From: CALACW01 sp963627915 | GTDB lineage: Bacteria > Bacillota > Clostridia > Oscillospirales > Acutalibacteraceae | Length of the DNA stretch: 36,472 bases | Assembly: GCA_963627915.1 (NCBI GenBank) | Contig: CAVGCY010000064.1 | Span: 1 to 36,472 of the forward strand | Direction of reading: 5' to 3' | Shown: positions 15,027-23,131 of the stretch, one piece after another | Numbering within the stretch: the stretch's first letter is position 1 | Layout: each line of letters opens with the position of its first letter | The notes under the pieces: model-generated | Databases searched by the model: none | What the model was told of the DNA's origin: nothing | The model's input: the letters and a program-made list of their open reading frames with translations, nothing else | Made by a program: the position numbers and the translations under genes

Positions 15027-15683
15027 ATGAAAAAATTAAATTCAATTCTTTTAGCGCTCGTGCTTGTATTTTCTTTTGCCGCTTGCTCAAATAATTCCGA
15101 TAACGGTGCAAGCACTGCAAGCTCTGCTACTTCTGCTCCGACTGACGCACAATCTGCCGATGAAACCACCGATAATAATACAGACAGTTCTTCAAACAGC
15201 AAAATCCTTGTTGTTTACTATTCCGCAACAGGCAGTACAAAAGCCGTTGCCGAAGCTATCGCAGACGCCGCCGGAGCGGATTTGTTTGAGCTTACGCCCG
15301 TTGACCCTTACACAAGCGATGACCTTAACTGGACGAATGACAACAGCCGTGTAAGCGTTGAACACAATGACGAAAGCAAGCGTGATGTGCCACTTACAAA
15401 GACTGCACCCGATAATTGGTCTGATTATGATACAGTATTTATCGGCTATCCGATTTGGTGGGGCATTGCCGCATGGCCTGTAAACAATTTTGTTAAGGAT
15501 AATGATTTTACGGGTAAAACCGTCATTTCGTTTTGCACATCAGCATCATCAGGCTTAGGTCAAAGCGGCGAGCTTTTAGCTGAAATAGCAGGTACAGGCA
15601 ATTGGAAAAACGGCGAAAGATTTTCTTCGGGCGCTTCATCAAGCGATGTTGAATCTTGGGTAAACGGTCTTGACCTTAAATAA
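15027..15683 (+). CDS. flavodoxin-domain lipoprotein
   Basis: 218 residues. A lipoprotein signal ends in FAAC (Cys20), followed by a Ser/Thr/Asn/Asp-rich linker (about 21-57) and a flavodoxin domain. The FMN phosphate loop reads YYSATGSTKAVAE (about 64-76), with IGYPIWWG as the second flavin contact. It is probably an extracytoplasmic membrane-anchored electron carrier or quinone/NADPH reductase of the Flavodoxin_4 type. AAAGGAGA precedes the start. It overlaps the next, broken frame by 14 bp. The location outside the membrane is inferred from the lipobox. Confidence 0.85.
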   Translation: MKKLNSILLALVLVFSFAACSNNSDNGASTASSATSAPTDAQSADETTDNNTDSSSNSKILVVYYSATGSTKAVAEAIADAAGADLFELTPVDPYTSDDLNWTNDNSRVSVEHNDESKRDVPLTKTAPDNWSDYDTVFIGYPIWWGIAAWPVNNFVKDNDFTGKTVISFCTSASSGLGQSGELLAEIAGTGNWKNGERFSSGASSSDVESWVNGLDLK

Positions 15684-16074
15684 ACTTTACAAATTTGCAG
15701 CTGTGCTTTTGACGGTTACTGTTACGGTAATGACGCTTTCGGCTTGTTCAATTAATGGCAATTCTCCGAGCAGTTATACAACAAATATAACAGCCGAAAG
15801 CTCGTCAAAAGCACAAGCCGCTCAGCCTGCCAAACAAAATTATGCCGTCACAAACGGTACGGATACTTACCGTGGCTTTGGCGTTGACAATGTTTTGCAC
15901 AGCGACAATAACTGCGATATTCATTTTAATCTTTATATTCCGAAAAGCTATGACGGCAGTAAGGCTTATGCTCTTTTCATCACCTTACCGGGTTATGAGG
16001 GATTGTATTTTCAAGGCGGCGGACTTTTCGCAGAAGACAACGCCGTTATGTCTTGGCTTTTCGGCGAACATTAA
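15670..16074 (+). pseudogene. esterase/hydrolase lipoprotein with internal deletion
   Basis: The frame opens at a TTG (15670) overlapping the flavodoxin gene, without a good ribosome binding site. It has a lipoprotein signal (TVTVMTLSAC) and a linker, then the N-terminal strand of an alpha/beta-hydrolase lipoprotein (IHFNLYIPKSYDGSKAYALF then LPGYEGLYFQGGG). It then passes straight to what looks like the extreme C-terminus of the same family (LFAEDNAVMSWLFGEH) and stops at 134 residues. The nucleophile and His regions are missing, so an internal in-frame deletion is likely. If translated it would be a small lipoprotein without hydrolase activity. Confidence 0.55.
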
Positions 16075-16095
16075 ACTATTATGAGAGGTAACATT

Positions 16096-16545
16096 ATGAA
16101 AATTCTTTTTATTAACGGCAGTCCGAACGAAAACGGAAATACTGCTAATCTTGCCTCAATTCTCTTGAACGGCAAGGAATACGAAACGCTTAATTTAACT
16201 GATTTTACAATCGGCTCATACGGTCAGACTTTACCTTATGACGGACTTGACAAAGTGATTGAAAAAATGAAAGAGGCCGACGCAATTGTTATCGGCTCTC
16301 CGCTTTATTGGCACAATATTTGCGGTTCTGTTCGCAATGTTTTAGACCGTTTTTACGGCAAGGTTGACGAGAGCGAGCTCTCAGGCAGAAAGTTCTATTT
16401 TGTATTTCAAGGTGCGGCGCCCGAAAAGTGGATGCTTGACGCGGGCGAATACACGATGAAACGCTTTGCCTCTCTTTACGGTATGGAATATATGGGAATG
16501 GCAACGAACAGCAAAGAGGCTAAAGATTTAAGTAAAACCGTATGA
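16096..16545 (+). CDS. NAD(P)H-dependent oxidoreductase, flavodoxin fold
   Basis: 149 residues. The FMN-binding start ILFINGSPNENGNTA and the second loop IGSPLYWHNICGSVRN are both present, then FQGAAPEKWMLDAGEYTMKR, typical of the small FMN-dependent NAD(P)H oxidoreductase/quinone reductase group. It looks complete. AGAGG (16084-16088) favours start 16096 over the upstream ATG at 16081. It fits the surrounding aldehyde and quinone reductase cluster. The TGA stop overlaps the ATG of a 41-residue remnant frame. Confidence 0.85.
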   Translation: MKILFINGSPNENGNTANLASILLNGKEYETLNLTDFTIGSYGQTLPYDGLDKVIEKMKEADAIVIGSPLYWHNICGSVRNVLDRFYGKVDESELSGRKFYFVFQGAAPEKWMLDAGEYTMKRFASLYGMEYMGMATNSKEAKDLSKTV

Positions 16546-16667
16546 ACTCAAAAACAAAATTAAAACTAAAGCAGATAGTTGATATTTTAATGATATATAC
16601 GGTAAAAAATGTTACAACCGGAAATGACGCGGTTGTACCGCCTGTTAAAGACGTTAAATCAAATTAA
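16542..16667 (+). pseudogene. short remnant frame, DUF4405-like N-terminus
   Basis: A 41-codon frame begins in an ATGA overlap with the preceding gene. MNSKTKLKLKQIVDILM resembles the start of DUF4405-type small membrane proteins. The expected hydrophobic helices are absent, and the rest (TGNDAVVPPVKDVKSN) is unrelated to that family. It is probably a deletion remnant. A real short peptide cannot be excluded. Confidence 0.35.
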
Positions 16668-16674
16668 AACAACC

Positions 16675-16708
16675 GCCCCGAACGATTCTTTTCGTCCGGG
16701 GCAATTTT
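16675..16708. terminator. bidirectional terminator between convergent genes
   Basis: GCCCCGAACG pairs with CGTCCGGGGC (one G-U) around a short loop, followed by AATTTTAT on the plus strand. It lies between the plus-strand redox cluster and the minus-strand YcxB-like gene. Confidence 0.7.
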
Positions 16709-16719
16709 ATGTATTCTCA

Positions 16720-17232
16720 TTATTTATAAAGACCTTTTTGTTTTAAGAACTCCATAAATTCGGGATAAGTTCCTTTTGTGAACGCGTCCTTTTTAAACGT
16801 ATAGTAAAGGTTTGCGGTTTTTGATTTAATAACGATAAGGTGTTTCGTCTCATACGCTTTTTCCATGTTATTCAGCGGAACCTCGCTATATGCCCCGTTG
16901 TACGATTTGCAGAGCAATGCGTCGTTCGTGACTTCCGTTAATCCCCCGGAAATTCTTCCGCTGTTTAATTCTTTCTGACGCTCAAGTTCCCGTTTAGCGT
17001 GGTTTTTTACGTTCAAAACCAAATATACGTCATACATAATTATCAGAATCAAAAAAACGAAAACGCCGACGGCTTTTTCGATACCGTCCGTAAAAAACAC
17101 GCAATACAGAACCGTCAGAATATACAATGCGTTTATAAAGTAATAGAACGGATTTCTGCGCATAACCGACGCTTGAAATTCAATCATTAAAGGCAGATTA
17201 TCTGCAAAATCATTGCAAAAAATAACGTCCAT
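16720..17232 (-). CDS. YcxB-like membrane protein
   Basis: 170 residues from the internal start at 17232, chosen because GGAGAG lies 6 bases upstream; the frame could extend to 17328 but without a ribosome binding site there. A short N-terminal region is followed by two adjacent membrane helices (FYYFINALYILTVLYCVFF and VFVFLILIIMYDVYLVL). A cytoplasmic domain follows with the pattern of YcxB-like proteins (YSEVPLNNMEKAYET, LIVIKSKTANLYYTFKKDAF). Function of the family is unknown. It is transcribed alone, convergent with the redox cluster and divergent from the GH20-like gene. Confidence 0.7.
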   Translation of the reverse strand: MDVIFCNDFADNLPLMIEFQASVMRRNPFYYFINALYILTVLYCVFFTDGIEKAVGVFVFLILIIMYDVYLVLNVKNHAKRELERQKELNSGRISGGLTEVTNDALLCKSYNGAYSEVPLNNMEKAYETKHLIVIKSKTANLYYTFKKDAFTKGTYPEFMEFLKQKGLYK

Positions 17233-17385
17233 GTCAAACTCTCCGCTTTTTTTATTTATTTTATCACAATAATATTCAATTTGCAATTGCTTATTGATTA
17301 AATCTTTGTATGCGTTTATAATATACACACCGGCAAATATAAAACTCAGCTTACCTCATAAATATAAAAACAGGGAGAATAAAAT

Positions 17386-18978
17386 ATGAGAGATTTTAAC
17401 AGATCCGGCGTTATGATTGATATGTCAAGAAACGCTGTTATGAACGTTAAGTCAGTCAAAAAAATGATTGATATCAATGCTCGTCTCGGTTTTGATTTTA
17501 TTATGCTCTATACCGAGGATACATATGAAATAAAGGATCAGCCGTATTTCGGTCATTTGAGGGGCAGATATACATCCGAAGAATTAAAAGACATCGATTC
17601 GTATGCCCGTAAAAAAGGTATCGAGCTTATCCCGTGCATACAGACGCTTGCTCATTTGGGCGCGATTATGAAATGGCCCGCATATAAAGAAATCAACGAT
17701 TGCGCGGACATTTTGCTTGCCGGTGACGAGCGCGTCTATGCGCTCATCGATTCTATGTTTAAGTCGTTGAGCGAGAATTTTACAAGCAGAATCGCAAATA
17801 TCGGCATGGACGAGGCTCATTTTATCGGACTGGGCAAATATATGCAGATTCACGGCATAAGAAACAGGCTTGATATACTGCTCGAACACCTTCAAAAAGT
17901 TTCGGAAATTGCGAAAAAATACGGCTTTGAGCTTTTAATGTGGGGGGATATGTTCTTCCGTCTTGCAAATAACGGAAATTACAACGGAAACGTTGATTTG
18001 TCCGTAAAATCCCGTATTCCCGATAATGTTACGCTTATTTACTGGGATTATTATTCAAAAGATAAAAAACATTATGACGAGAATATAAAAAATCATAAAG
18101 CCGTTGACGAGAACGTCTGGTTTGCCGGCGGACTGTGGACATGGACGGGATTTACTCCGCATAACGAGGCTTCGATTGAAAATTCGATTGCCGCAATAGA
18201 GAGCTGCCGTGAACACGGCGTTAAAAACATTATAATGACAATGTGGGGCGACGACGGCGGCGAATGCTCAAGATTTTCCGTGCTTCCCTCAATGTATGCC
18301 GTATCGGAATTTTTAAAGGGCAATACCGATATGAAGTCTGTTAAATCCGGGTTTTATAAGGAATTTGGTATAAAATGGAATGATTTTATATTGTTAGACC
18401 TGCCCGACACTCCGAATAACGAGAACGGAAAAATTAACGATCCCGAGAAATATATGCTTTATTCCGACTGCTTTATGGGCATAGCCGATTCGACCGTCAG
18501 ACGGGGCGACGGTAAAAAATATGCTGATTGCGCAAAGAAGCTCAAAAAATGCGTCGGCAATGAGGAGTTCGGATTACTTTTCGCGTCCGCAATGGCGTTA
18601 TGCGACGTTCTGGAGATTAAATACGAACTTGGAGTCCGCACGAGAAAAGCATATAAAGAGAATAAAAAATCACAGCTTAAAAAATTAATCGGAGATTACG
18701 ACGAGGTTATATCACGTATTGAATTGTTTTACGATATATTCGAGCGTCAGTGGAATACGGAGAACAAGCCTCACGGATTCGACGTTCAGGATATAAGAAT
18801 CGGCGGAACGCTTATGCGTATTAAGCACTGTAAAAAGAAGCTTGAAAGCTATATAAACGGTGAAACGGACGTTATACCCGAGCTTGAAGAGCCGGTGCTT
18901 GCATATAAGGGCAACGAGCCGACGGATATAAATAACTTCTGTAATATCGTTACCGCTAATGTTATGTTTTTTCAATAA
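17386..18978 (+). CDS. GH20-like beta-N-acetylhexosaminidase (cytoplasmic)
   Basis: 530 residues. The N-terminal two thirds fit the TIM barrel of glycoside hydrolase family 20: MLYTEDTYE, LIPCIQTLAHLG, and the catalytic Asp-Glu pair in NIGMDEAH (D142-E143), then LMWGDMF and TMWGDDGGE. The C-terminal part (about 340-530) is helical with no clear domain. GH20 enzymes release terminal GlcNAc or GalNAc by substrate-assisted catalysis. There is no signal peptide, so it acts on imported oligosaccharides. AGGGAG precedes the start. It stands alone with its own terminator, and no transporter is adjacent. Confidence 0.82.
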   Translation: MRDFNRSGVMIDMSRNAVMNVKSVKKMIDINARLGFDFIMLYTEDTYEIKDQPYFGHLRGRYTSEELKDIDSYARKKGIELIPCIQTLAHLGAIMKWPAYKEINDCADILLAGDERVYALIDSMFKSLSENFTSRIANIGMDEAHFIGLGKYMQIHGIRNRLDILLEHLQKVSEIAKKYGFELLMWGDMFFRLANNGNYNGNVDLSVKSRIPDNVTLIYWDYYSKDKKHYDENIKNHKAVDENVWFAGGLWTWTGFTPHNEASIENSIAAIESCREHGVKNIIMTMWGDDGGECSRFSVLPSMYAVSEFLKGNTDMKSVKSGFYKEFGIKWNDFILLDLPDTPNNENGKINDPEKYMLYSDCFMGIADSTVRRGDGKKYADCAKKLKKCVGNEEFGLLFASAMALCDVLEIKYELGVRTRKAYKENKKSQLKKLIGDYDEVISRIELFYDIFERQWNTENKPHGFDVQDIRIGGTLMRIKHCKKKLESYINGETDVIPELEEPVLAYKGNEPTDINNFCNIVTANVMFFQ

Positions 18979-18995
18979 GATTGATAAACAGAATT

Positions 18996-19042
18996 AAAAA
19001 GCCGTGAACTCAGCCCTTAAAAGCTTGGGTTCACGGTTTTTT
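18996..19042. terminator. bidirectional terminator between convergent genes
   Basis: AAAAAGCCGTGAAC pairs with GTTCACGG followed by TTTTTT. It lies between the GH20-like gene and the convergent 4Fe-4S gene and can serve both strands (A-run on one side, T-run on the other). Confidence 0.85.
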
Positions 19043-19074
19043 ATATTGTTTTTTTTACAAACTCTTTTAATTTA

Positions 19075-19797
19075 TTATTCTTCTAATATTTTTCCGTCGG
19101 TTGAGATAACGGCAATGCTCCAGGGAATGAATTTACCGCTTGCAATTAACGCCTGTTTTACTGCGTTTGCAAGTCCCGAACAGCAGGGAACTTCCATTCT
19201 TGCGACGGTGACGCTTTTTATATCGTTGTTTTTTATAATCTCTGTAAGCTTTTCGGTGTAGTCAACGCTGTCAAGCTTCGGGCAGCCAATGAGCGTTATG
19301 CGGTTTTTGATGAAATCATTGTGAAAATTTCCGTATGCGTACGCCGTGCAGTCAGCGGCAATAAGCAGATTTGCGTTGTCAAAATACGGGGCGTTTACGG
19401 GGACGAGCTTAATCTGAACGGGCCACTGCGAAAGACGGCTTGAAATTTTCTCGTTTTGAATATTTGAACAGCTTTCGCTTTCTTCATTATTATTTCTGTT
19501 AAATGATTTTATATTTGTTCCCGGGCATCCGCAGGGGAGTTTCTTTTCCGATTGCTCTTTCATCTTTTTTGACTCCTTTACAGCATTTTCATCGTATGCG
19601 TCAGCTTCCCGTTCCTCAAATGTAATTGCGTTTGCCGGGCATGCGGGCAGACAGTCGCCCAGACCGTCGCAGTGATTTTCTTTCGTAAGACGGGCTTTGC
19701 CGTCTATCATTTCAATCGCGCCCTCGTGGCACGCTTCTGCGCACAGTCCGCATCCGTTGCATTTTTCTTCGTCTATTTTTATAATTTTTCGTATCAT
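19075..19797 (-). CDS. 4Fe-4S dicluster ferredoxin-type protein
   Basis: 240 residues from 19797, where GGAGGATTATTC precedes ATG; the frame extends to 19920 but lacks a ribosome binding site and crosses the divergent promoter. Two ferredoxin-type clusters are at the N-terminus: CNGCGLCAEACHEGAI and CDGLGDCLPACPANAI. A CGCPG motif and a C-terminal domain with IAADCTAYAYG, IGCPKLD and MEVPCCSG follow. The last domain type accompanies ferredoxins found beside Crp/Fnr regulators and hybrid-cluster-protein genes in Clostridia. No hcp gene is visible here. It probably acts in cytoplasmic electron transfer, with the partner unknown. It is divergent from the Crp/Fnr gene, with an 88-bp shared control region. 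Confidence 0.8.
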   Translation of the reverse strand: MIRKIIKIDEEKCNGCGLCAEACHEGAIEMIDGKARLTKENHCDGLGDCLPACPANAITFEEREADAYDENAVKESKKMKEQSEKKLPCGCPGTNIKSFNRNNNEESESCSNIQNEKISSRLSQWPVQIKLVPVNAPYFDNANLLIAADCTAYAYGNFHNDFIKNRITLIGCPKLDSVDYTEKLTEIIKNNDIKSVTVARMEVPCCSGLANAVKQALIASGKFIPWSIAVISTDGKILEE

Positions 19798-19852
19798 GAA
19801 TAATCCTCCGTTTCTATGCATGTATAATATAACATAGTATTTAAAACAAATA

Positions 19853-19868
19853 TGTTGTTTTTGCAACA
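19853..19868. promoter_or_regulatory. palindrome in the shared ferredoxin / Crp-Fnr control region
   Basis: TGTTG-TTTTTG-CAACA: 5-bp arms with a 6-bp spacer. It is centred between the divergent 4Fe-4S and Crp/Fnr genes and is a candidate site for that regulator. Its half-site is not the classic Fnr TTGAT. Confidence 0.4.
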
Positions 19869-19885
19869 AAAATGAGGTTTTTTTT

Positions 19886-20554
19886 ATGAAATATAATACG
19901 ATGATTTTAAAGCGAAGCATACTTTTTTCGGGTATTGACGAATCTCAAATTCCCGCGGCGCTTGCTTGTCTGGGCGCTGAAATGTCCTCATATGAAAAAG
20001 GGGAATATGTGTTCAGACAAGGCGATTACGCGGACTGCGTATGCATTTTGCTTTCGGGCAGGCTTCATATAAGAAATGAGGATTACTGGGGTAACGGGAG
20101 TATTTTAGGCAGAATAGAACCGGGCGATATGTTTGCCGAAGCTTACGCCGTGCCGGGAAGCACGGCGATATTAAACGATGTGACGGCGGTCGAGGACAGC
20201 GAGGTTCTGTTTCTCAACGTTAAAAAGCTTTTTTCGCCTAATGAATGCACGTGCGGTATTCACGGGCTGATAATCAGAAACCTTGTCTATGTTATATCGG
20301 AAAAAAACAGGAATCTTGTAGCAAAGCTCGGATATATGTCAAAGAGAACGATAAGAGAGAAGCTGACGGCATATTTATCCGACGAATCAAAAAAGCAGAA
20401 CCGTCCGTCGTTCGATATTCCGTTTAATCGTCAGCAGCTGGCGGATTTTCTGTCCGTTGACAGAAGCGCAATGTCAAAGGAACTCGGAAAAATGAAAGAC
20501 GAAGGGCTTATTGAATTTCGTAAAAACAATTTTACTTTAAAATGCTTTAAATAA
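19886..20554 (+). CDS. Crp/Fnr-family transcriptional regulator
   Basis: 222 residues. An N-terminal cyclic-nucleotide-binding-like beta-barrel (FSGIDESQIP, YVFRQGDYADCVCILLSGRL, IEPGDMFAEA; about 10-115) and a dimer helix are followed by a winged helix (about 160-220: FNRQQLADFLSVDRSAMSKE as recognition region). There is no N-terminal four-Cys Fe-S motif as in Fnr; a CTCG pair occurs at about residue 119. The neighbouring divergent ferredoxin-type gene is the likely target, which suggests a redox or nitrosative signal by analogy with HcpR-like regulators. The start follows AATGAGG with a T-rich spacer. Confidence 0.85.
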   Translation: MKYNTMILKRSILFSGIDESQIPAALACLGAEMSSYEKGEYVFRQGDYADCVCILLSGRLHIRNEDYWGNGSILGRIEPGDMFAEAYAVPGSTAILNDVTAVEDSEVLFLNVKKLFSPNECTCGIHGLIIRNLVYVISEKNRNLVAKLGYMSKRTIREKLTAYLSDESKKQNRPSFDIPFNRQQLADFLSVDRSAMSKELGKMKDEGLIEFRKNNFTLKCFK

Positions 20555-20628
20555 AGATTGTTTTTTATATTGTTATATATAAATCAACGCTTAGAGCTGA
20601 AATTATTATGAATATTGCAAATAAAATA

Positions 20629-20657
20629 TTGACTTGAACGGTAATTTATGCGATAAT
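20629..20657 (+). promoter_or_regulatory. promoter of the DUF4038 glycosidase gene
   Basis: TTGACT (20629-20634), 17 bp, GATAAT (20652-20657); the GGAGG-led start codon lies 33 bp further on. Confidence 0.7.
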
Positions 20658-20689
20658 TTTTAGAGTAAAAAATGAATGGAGGATATTTG

Positions 20690-22729
20690 ATGAAAAGAAT
20701 AAAACCTTTTTTGAGTTTATTTCTGTCGGTAATAATGCTTTTTTCGGTTTGCCCCGGTGTTTTTGCGTCAGATACGCATATTGCCGAAAGCTCCGTAAAT
20801 TCAGTTAAAACGAGTGATTTTTTTGCTCCGGTTAAAAAATTCGTACAGATGATAATCAGCGTTACTTGCAGATTATTTAATAATTTGTTCGGAAAGGATG
20901 AAAGCAATATCGAAAAAGCGGCTGAAACTGAAAAATCATGGGAGGAAGCCGATACGGATTTTATTATTGAGAATCCCGAAACGGAAATTAAGGCTCAAAC
21001 ATGGATTGCAAACGAGTTGACGTTTGAAAGCGAAAAAACATATGCTGACAGCTTCAGCGATATAACGCTGGATCTTGTTCTTATCGGCAGCGGCAGAAAA
21101 TACAAAGTGCCGGGATTCTGGGACGGCGGAAACACGTGGAAAATCCGATTTGCATGCCCGTCTGCCGGCGACTGGTATTTTTATACGATATGCTCGGATG
21201 AGGGTAACGATATTCTTAACGGACGTACGGGAAAGGTCGTCTGTACAGAATATGACGGCGAATATGATATTTATAAAAAAGGATTTGTTACGTCAGCTAC
21301 GTGCGAAAAGTATTTAACATATGACAACGGCGAACCCTTCTTCTATCTCGGCGACACTCACTGGGGCCTCGGCGGAGAAACGCAGGATATGGTGAAAACA
21401 ATATGCGAAAAAAGATGTGAGCAGGGCTTTACCGTTATACAGTCTGAACCTATCGGCGCCGGATTCTGCGTTGAGGACGGAGTAACGCAGTCGGATATCG
21501 ATGGGTTTAAAGCGTATGATTTAAAATTTAAGACTATTGCGCAGTACGGTTTTGTGCATGCAAACGCAGAGTTCTTCTATCCGTCGCAGATGGATGTGCT
21601 TATAAATAATTTCGGCGGATATTCGGACAAAACGATTACTTCCGAGGCTGACTCGGAACAGCCGGAATTGAAAGAATTGAGCGATGAAGCTAAACAGTAT
21701 ATTGAAAAACTGTGCCGGTATTGGGTCGCTCGCTACGGTGCCTATCCCGTTATATGGACTCTCGGACAGGAAGTGGACAATGATTTTTACTATGAACGGG
21801 GAGAGCATCCGAATTGGGGCGAGGCCAACAATCCGTATAAGTTAGTTGCCGAATATATTGCGAAGTACGACTGTTATGACCATCCGTTAACGGCTCATCA
21901 GGAACATACGGGCGCAGTTTCTGCCTACGGAAACGGCGACGGTACATCGGAGAGTAAAAAAGTTTACAATGAAAGTGCGAAACCGTCAGCGTTCCGCAAT
22001 GTAAGCGAACATACTTTTTATGCGGTGCAGTGGTCTCCGTCGAAGACCGAGCAGTTTAACGTTGATATTACAAAGGATTATTGGTACAATTCGCAGGGAA
22101 AACCCTCGATAAATTATGAGGGAGCATACTGCGGTCTGTGGACAAAGAATTTCGGAGCAAGAATGCAGGGATGGTGTTCGTATCTCAGCGGAATGTACGG
22201 CTATGGCTGGGGCGCTCAGGACACATGGTGTTACCTTAATCCGTACTCGGAAAACGAGGACACATCCGATGGCGTTGATACAATAACACAGCAGGAGAAA
22301 ATTGACGCCGACTGGCAAACTGCGCTTAATTATGAGAGCGGATACCAGTGCGGATATATGGCGGATTTTCTTCAAAGCACACAGTGGTATAATCTTATTC
22401 CCAGATTTGATAACAAAGCATATTTTACTCCCGGCGTAAACGTTTATTACGCATATGCAAGTACTGCCGACAACAGTAAGATAGTAGTATATTTTTATTC
22501 GTTCAATGATGAATCCGTTGCTCAGAATGCTAATTCAAGCAATATCGGAGCGGTTTCAACCGGAACTGTAGGAAATCTTGAAAGGCGTCAGGAATATAAA
22601 TATAAATGGTTCAACCCGATAACGGGCGAGTATACGCAGGAGGGTACGTTTGTATCGTCATTCGCCGGAACATGGTATGCCGGACAGAAGCCGGGTACCG
22701 ACATGGTGCTTTATATTGAAAAGCTATAG
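20690..22729 (+). CDS. secreted DUF5060/DUF4038 (apiosidase-like) glycosidase
   Basis: 679 residues from 20690 (TGGAGGATATTTG just upstream). The signal peptide (residues 1 to about 27, ending VFAS) is followed by a variable linker and a DUF5060 beta-sandwich (about 95-195: TWIANELTFES, GFWDGGNTWKIRF, GDWYFYTICSD). A DUF4038 catalytic barrel follows (about 205-570: FFYLGDTHWGLGG, VIWTLGQEVDNDF, HTFYAVQWSP). The C-terminus is a beta-domain of the type annotated as putative collagen-binding (YKWFNPITGEYTQEG). DUF4038 proteins include GH140 apiosidases acting on pectin side chains and related exo-glycosidases. The exact sugar is not readable here. No dockerin or sortase signal is present, so it is released. 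The stop codon lies inside the 5' strand of a structured RNA candidate. Confidence 0.82.
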   Translation: MKRIKPFLSLFLSVIMLFSVCPGVFASDTHIAESSVNSVKTSDFFAPVKKFVQMIISVTCRLFNNLFGKDESNIEKAAETEKSWEEADTDFIIENPETEIKAQTWIANELTFESEKTYADSFSDITLDLVLIGSGRKYKVPGFWDGGNTWKIRFACPSAGDWYFYTICSDEGNDILNGRTGKVVCTEYDGEYDIYKKGFVTSATCEKYLTYDNGEPFFYLGDTHWGLGGETQDMVKTICEKRCEQGFTVIQSEPIGAGFCVEDGVTQSDIDGFKAYDLKFKTIAQYGFVHANAEFFYPSQMDVLINNFGGYSDKTITSEADSEQPELKELSDEAKQYIEKLCRYWVARYGAYPVIWTLGQEVDNDFYYERGEHPNWGEANNPYKLVAEYIAKYDCYDHPLTAHQEHTGAVSAYGNGDGTSESKKVYNESAKPSAFRNVSEHTFYAVQWSPSKTEQFNVDITKDYWYNSQGKPSINYEGAYCGLWTKNFGARMQGWCSYLSGMYGYGWGAQDTWCYLNPYSENEDTSDGVDTITQQEKIDADWQTALNYESGYQCGYMADFLQSTQWYNLIPRFDNKAYFTPGVNVYYAYASTADNSKIVVYFYSFNDESVAQNANSSNIGAVSTGTVGNLERRQEYKYKWFNPITGEYTQEGTFVSSFAGTWYAGQKPGTDMVLYIEKL

Positions 22730-22885
22730 CAAAAGAGAGCCGAACTCCATAAGCCCAAAACGCACCGGCTCGCGCCTCTGAGAACGGTTTTTTCCTTGAA
22801 ATACGTCATTCAAGTTTCTTTAACGCAGCCGAAGCGGAAAGAGGGTGGATATAAACCTTATGGATTCAGCTACCTTTTGCTATAG
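22724..22885 (+). ncRNA. structured RNA candidate upstream of comFC (raiA-motif-like by context)
   Basis: CTATAGCAAAAG (22724-22735) pairs perfectly with CTTTTGCTATAG (22874-22885), and the pairing continues inward with TCCATAAG against CTTATGGA. Inside are CTTGAA/TTCAAG (22795-22800/22809-22814), GGTTT/AAACC (22786-22790/22853-22857), a CGC/GCG hairpin near 22824-22835, and CCTCT/AGAGG (22775-22779/22840-22844), which may form a pseudoknot. No coding frame is evident, and a strong terminator follows at 22904. The raiA motif RNA, of similar size, lies near comFC/raiA genes in Firmicutes; I offer that name from context and cannot confirm it. No separate promoter is evident, so it may be processed from the upstream transcript. 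Confidence 0.5.
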
Positions 22886-22903
22886 CAGCTGTCTGTAAAA
22901 GCA

Positions 22904-22955
22904 ATTCATATAAAAAACGAGCTTCGTTTTGCGCGGGGCTCGTTTTTATATGAAT
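22904..22955. terminator. strong bidirectional terminator
   Basis: ATTCATATAAAAAACGAGC pairs with GCTCGTTTTTATATGAAT with one bulge. The hairpin is flanked by A-runs and T-runs on both strands. It ends the glycosidase/ncRNA transcript. Confidence 0.85.
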
Positions 22956-23076
22956 ATTATTTACATCGGCAATACCGCGGGACTGCATTTTCCGTCATGC
23001 CTTCCCGGTGAGATTTTTTTGGTTCGTGTAATATAAGCCGACCGTAACGCTTGCGGCGAATATCCGTTCAATGCGG

Positions 23077-23105
23077 TTGACTTTAAAAATTTCTTATTAT
23101 AAAAT
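23077..23105 (+). promoter_or_regulatory. comFC promoter
   Basis: TTGACT (23077-23082), 17 bp, TAAAAT (23100-23105), 27 bp before the start codon. The stretch 22956-23076 upstream of it shows no gene or clear element. Confidence 0.65.
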
Positions 23106-23131
23106 AAGAGAAAAAGTTACGCAGGTGCAAT

